A stretch of DNA of 64,000 bases, from NCBI GenBank assembly GCA_025890175.1, contig JANPYM010000011.1, positions 532,510-596,509 of the forward strand, in the 5' to 3' direction. Source of the DNA: Ciborinia camelliae (lineage: Eukaryota; Ascomycota; Leotiomycetes; Helotiales; Sclerotiniaceae). Of this stretch, positions 62,920 to 64,000 are shown piece by piece. A program made the translations under genes and the position numbers. The stretch's first letter is position 1. The number at the start of each line of letters is the position of its first letter. Below the pieces are notes generated by a model. That model searched no databases. It was given only the letters and a program-made list of their open reading frames with translations, and was not told the origin of the DNA.

Positions 62920-64000
62920 TTGGGGGGTGGATGGTTGGATGGATGGATGGATGGATGGATGGATGGGGTTGGGTGTGGAGGGAGAGGCTTGATGCGAGGG
63001 AGATGGGATGGGAGATGCGAGATGCGAGATGCGAGGATCTTATCTGATGTGATTTTGATGGGTTATGTGGGTTTGGGGTTAGAGAAAGAAAGAGAGAATG
63101 TGTGTGTGTGTGTGTGTCGGGGGGGGGGGGGAAGAAGTGATTGTAGGGGATAGTAAATAGTTCAACTATACCCATCACTCTACCTATACCTATACCTATA
63201 TCAACAAAACAAACAAAAAACAAAAAACATAAAATAAAAATTGGTAGGTTTCCGTTTCTTCCTGTACTGCGGCTACTGCGGCTAGTTCAACTGGTTATCG
63301 GGGTGCAATTACCTATCTGGGTGGCTGGCTGATTTTATTAGGGTGTCGCGGATGGGTAGGTGGTGAGGTGGTTAGATGATTGGATGGTTGAATACGCAGA
63401 TGTGTAGGGTGTAGATGGTGAGGTGGTGAGGTGGTGAAAGGGGGAGGAAGAGAGAAGGGGGGGGAGAGAGATGGGTGTACGGAGAGGGAAAAGGGAAGTG
63501 TGAAGGGTGGATGAAGATAAACTCGGGCAATCTAATCTGATCTAATCTCATCTGATTTGCGGGATCTGATCTGATCTGGTGATTATATATATATATATCG
63601 CTCCCGAGGTCTTGAATACATGAAATACATGAAATACAATTCAATCATTCTCAATCATTTTCAATCATTTTCAATAATACCTATCTAGATGGTATAGTAT
63701 AGGTATCTAGGTATTGTAGTATATAGGTAGGTATATATATTTATGTGTGTGTAGGTAGGTAGGTAGGTTTAGTTGAATTGTTGGGAGGTGGGTGGGTAGT
63801 GGAAGAGGGTAAGAATAGAGTAGGAGTAGAAAGAAGAGTATCCAGAATTCATTAACTAGCTCGTTTTTTTATGAGAGGAGAAGAAGAAGGATGGAATTGG
63901 AATTGGAATTGGAATTGGAATTGGAAGATGTAAGGAGGGAGGGAGTGTTTGTGTTTGATAGATTGACTGAATGACTAACTGACTGGCTGAATGACCGACT
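62920..64000. other. Repeat-rich downstream stretch
   Basis: Repeats of GGAT (62935-62965), GAGATGC (63010), GT (63100), poly-G (63118), GGTGAGGT (63420), TA (63585) and GGAATT (63895-63925) fill the end of the window. No gene is seen. Confidence 0.7.

Overview
The window looks like nuclear DNA from a filamentous ascomycete (Pezizomycotina). Genes carry several short GT..AG introns of about 50-180 nt. It encodes a CFEM GPI-anchored wall protein, a CYS3/MetR-type bZIP regulator and a fungal NACHT/NB-ARC-type pseudogene, and its long intergenic stretches are rich in simple repeats. A Leotiomycete such as a Sclerotiniaceae member is my guess from general style; no marker here proves it.

Layout. 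At 0-2 kb there is an intact six-exon cytochrome P450 (+). At 2.1-6.2 kb there are decayed genes on the minus strand, chiefly a NACHT/NB-ARC-type receptor with stops and frameshifts. An intron-containing tRNA (probably His-GTG) lies at 7.9 kb, followed by 5 kb without a recognisable gene. Then come a CFEM wall protein (13.1-14.3, +), the ribonucleotide reductase large subunit (16.6-19.5, -), a COX18/OXA2-type mitochondrial insertase (20.4-21.4, -) divergent from ALG11 mannosyltransferase (21.7-23.6, +), a gamma-glutamyltranspeptidase (24.6-26.8, -), an AT-hook/Cys-rich nuclear-type protein (29.8-32.2, +), a CYS3/MetR bZIP (34.4-35.8, -), and an MFS sugar transporter (38.4-40.2, -). From about 41.7 to 51 kb there is an island with no confident gene but with a 135-bp tandem coding repeat, several perfect palindromes and short ORF fragments. 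After 4.4 kb of simple-repeat DNA come an amino-acid permease (55.4-58.0, -) and a large conserved-looking protein with two CxxC pairs and a beta-propeller-like C-terminus (59.1-62.9, +).

The genes are mostly independent housekeeping or transport functions, not an evident biosynthetic cluster. The P450 has no biosynthetic neighbours. Gamma-glutamyltranspeptidase (glutathione breakdown) and a CYS3-like sulfur regulator lie 8 kb apart, which may be coincidence. I see no convincing undescribed system. The most unusual parts are the 41.7-51 kb island, the cluster of perfect inverted repeats there, and three introns that are multiples of three and contain no in-frame stop. Exon boundaries were read by eye from splice motifs and reading-frame continuity; no transcript or database comparison was available.
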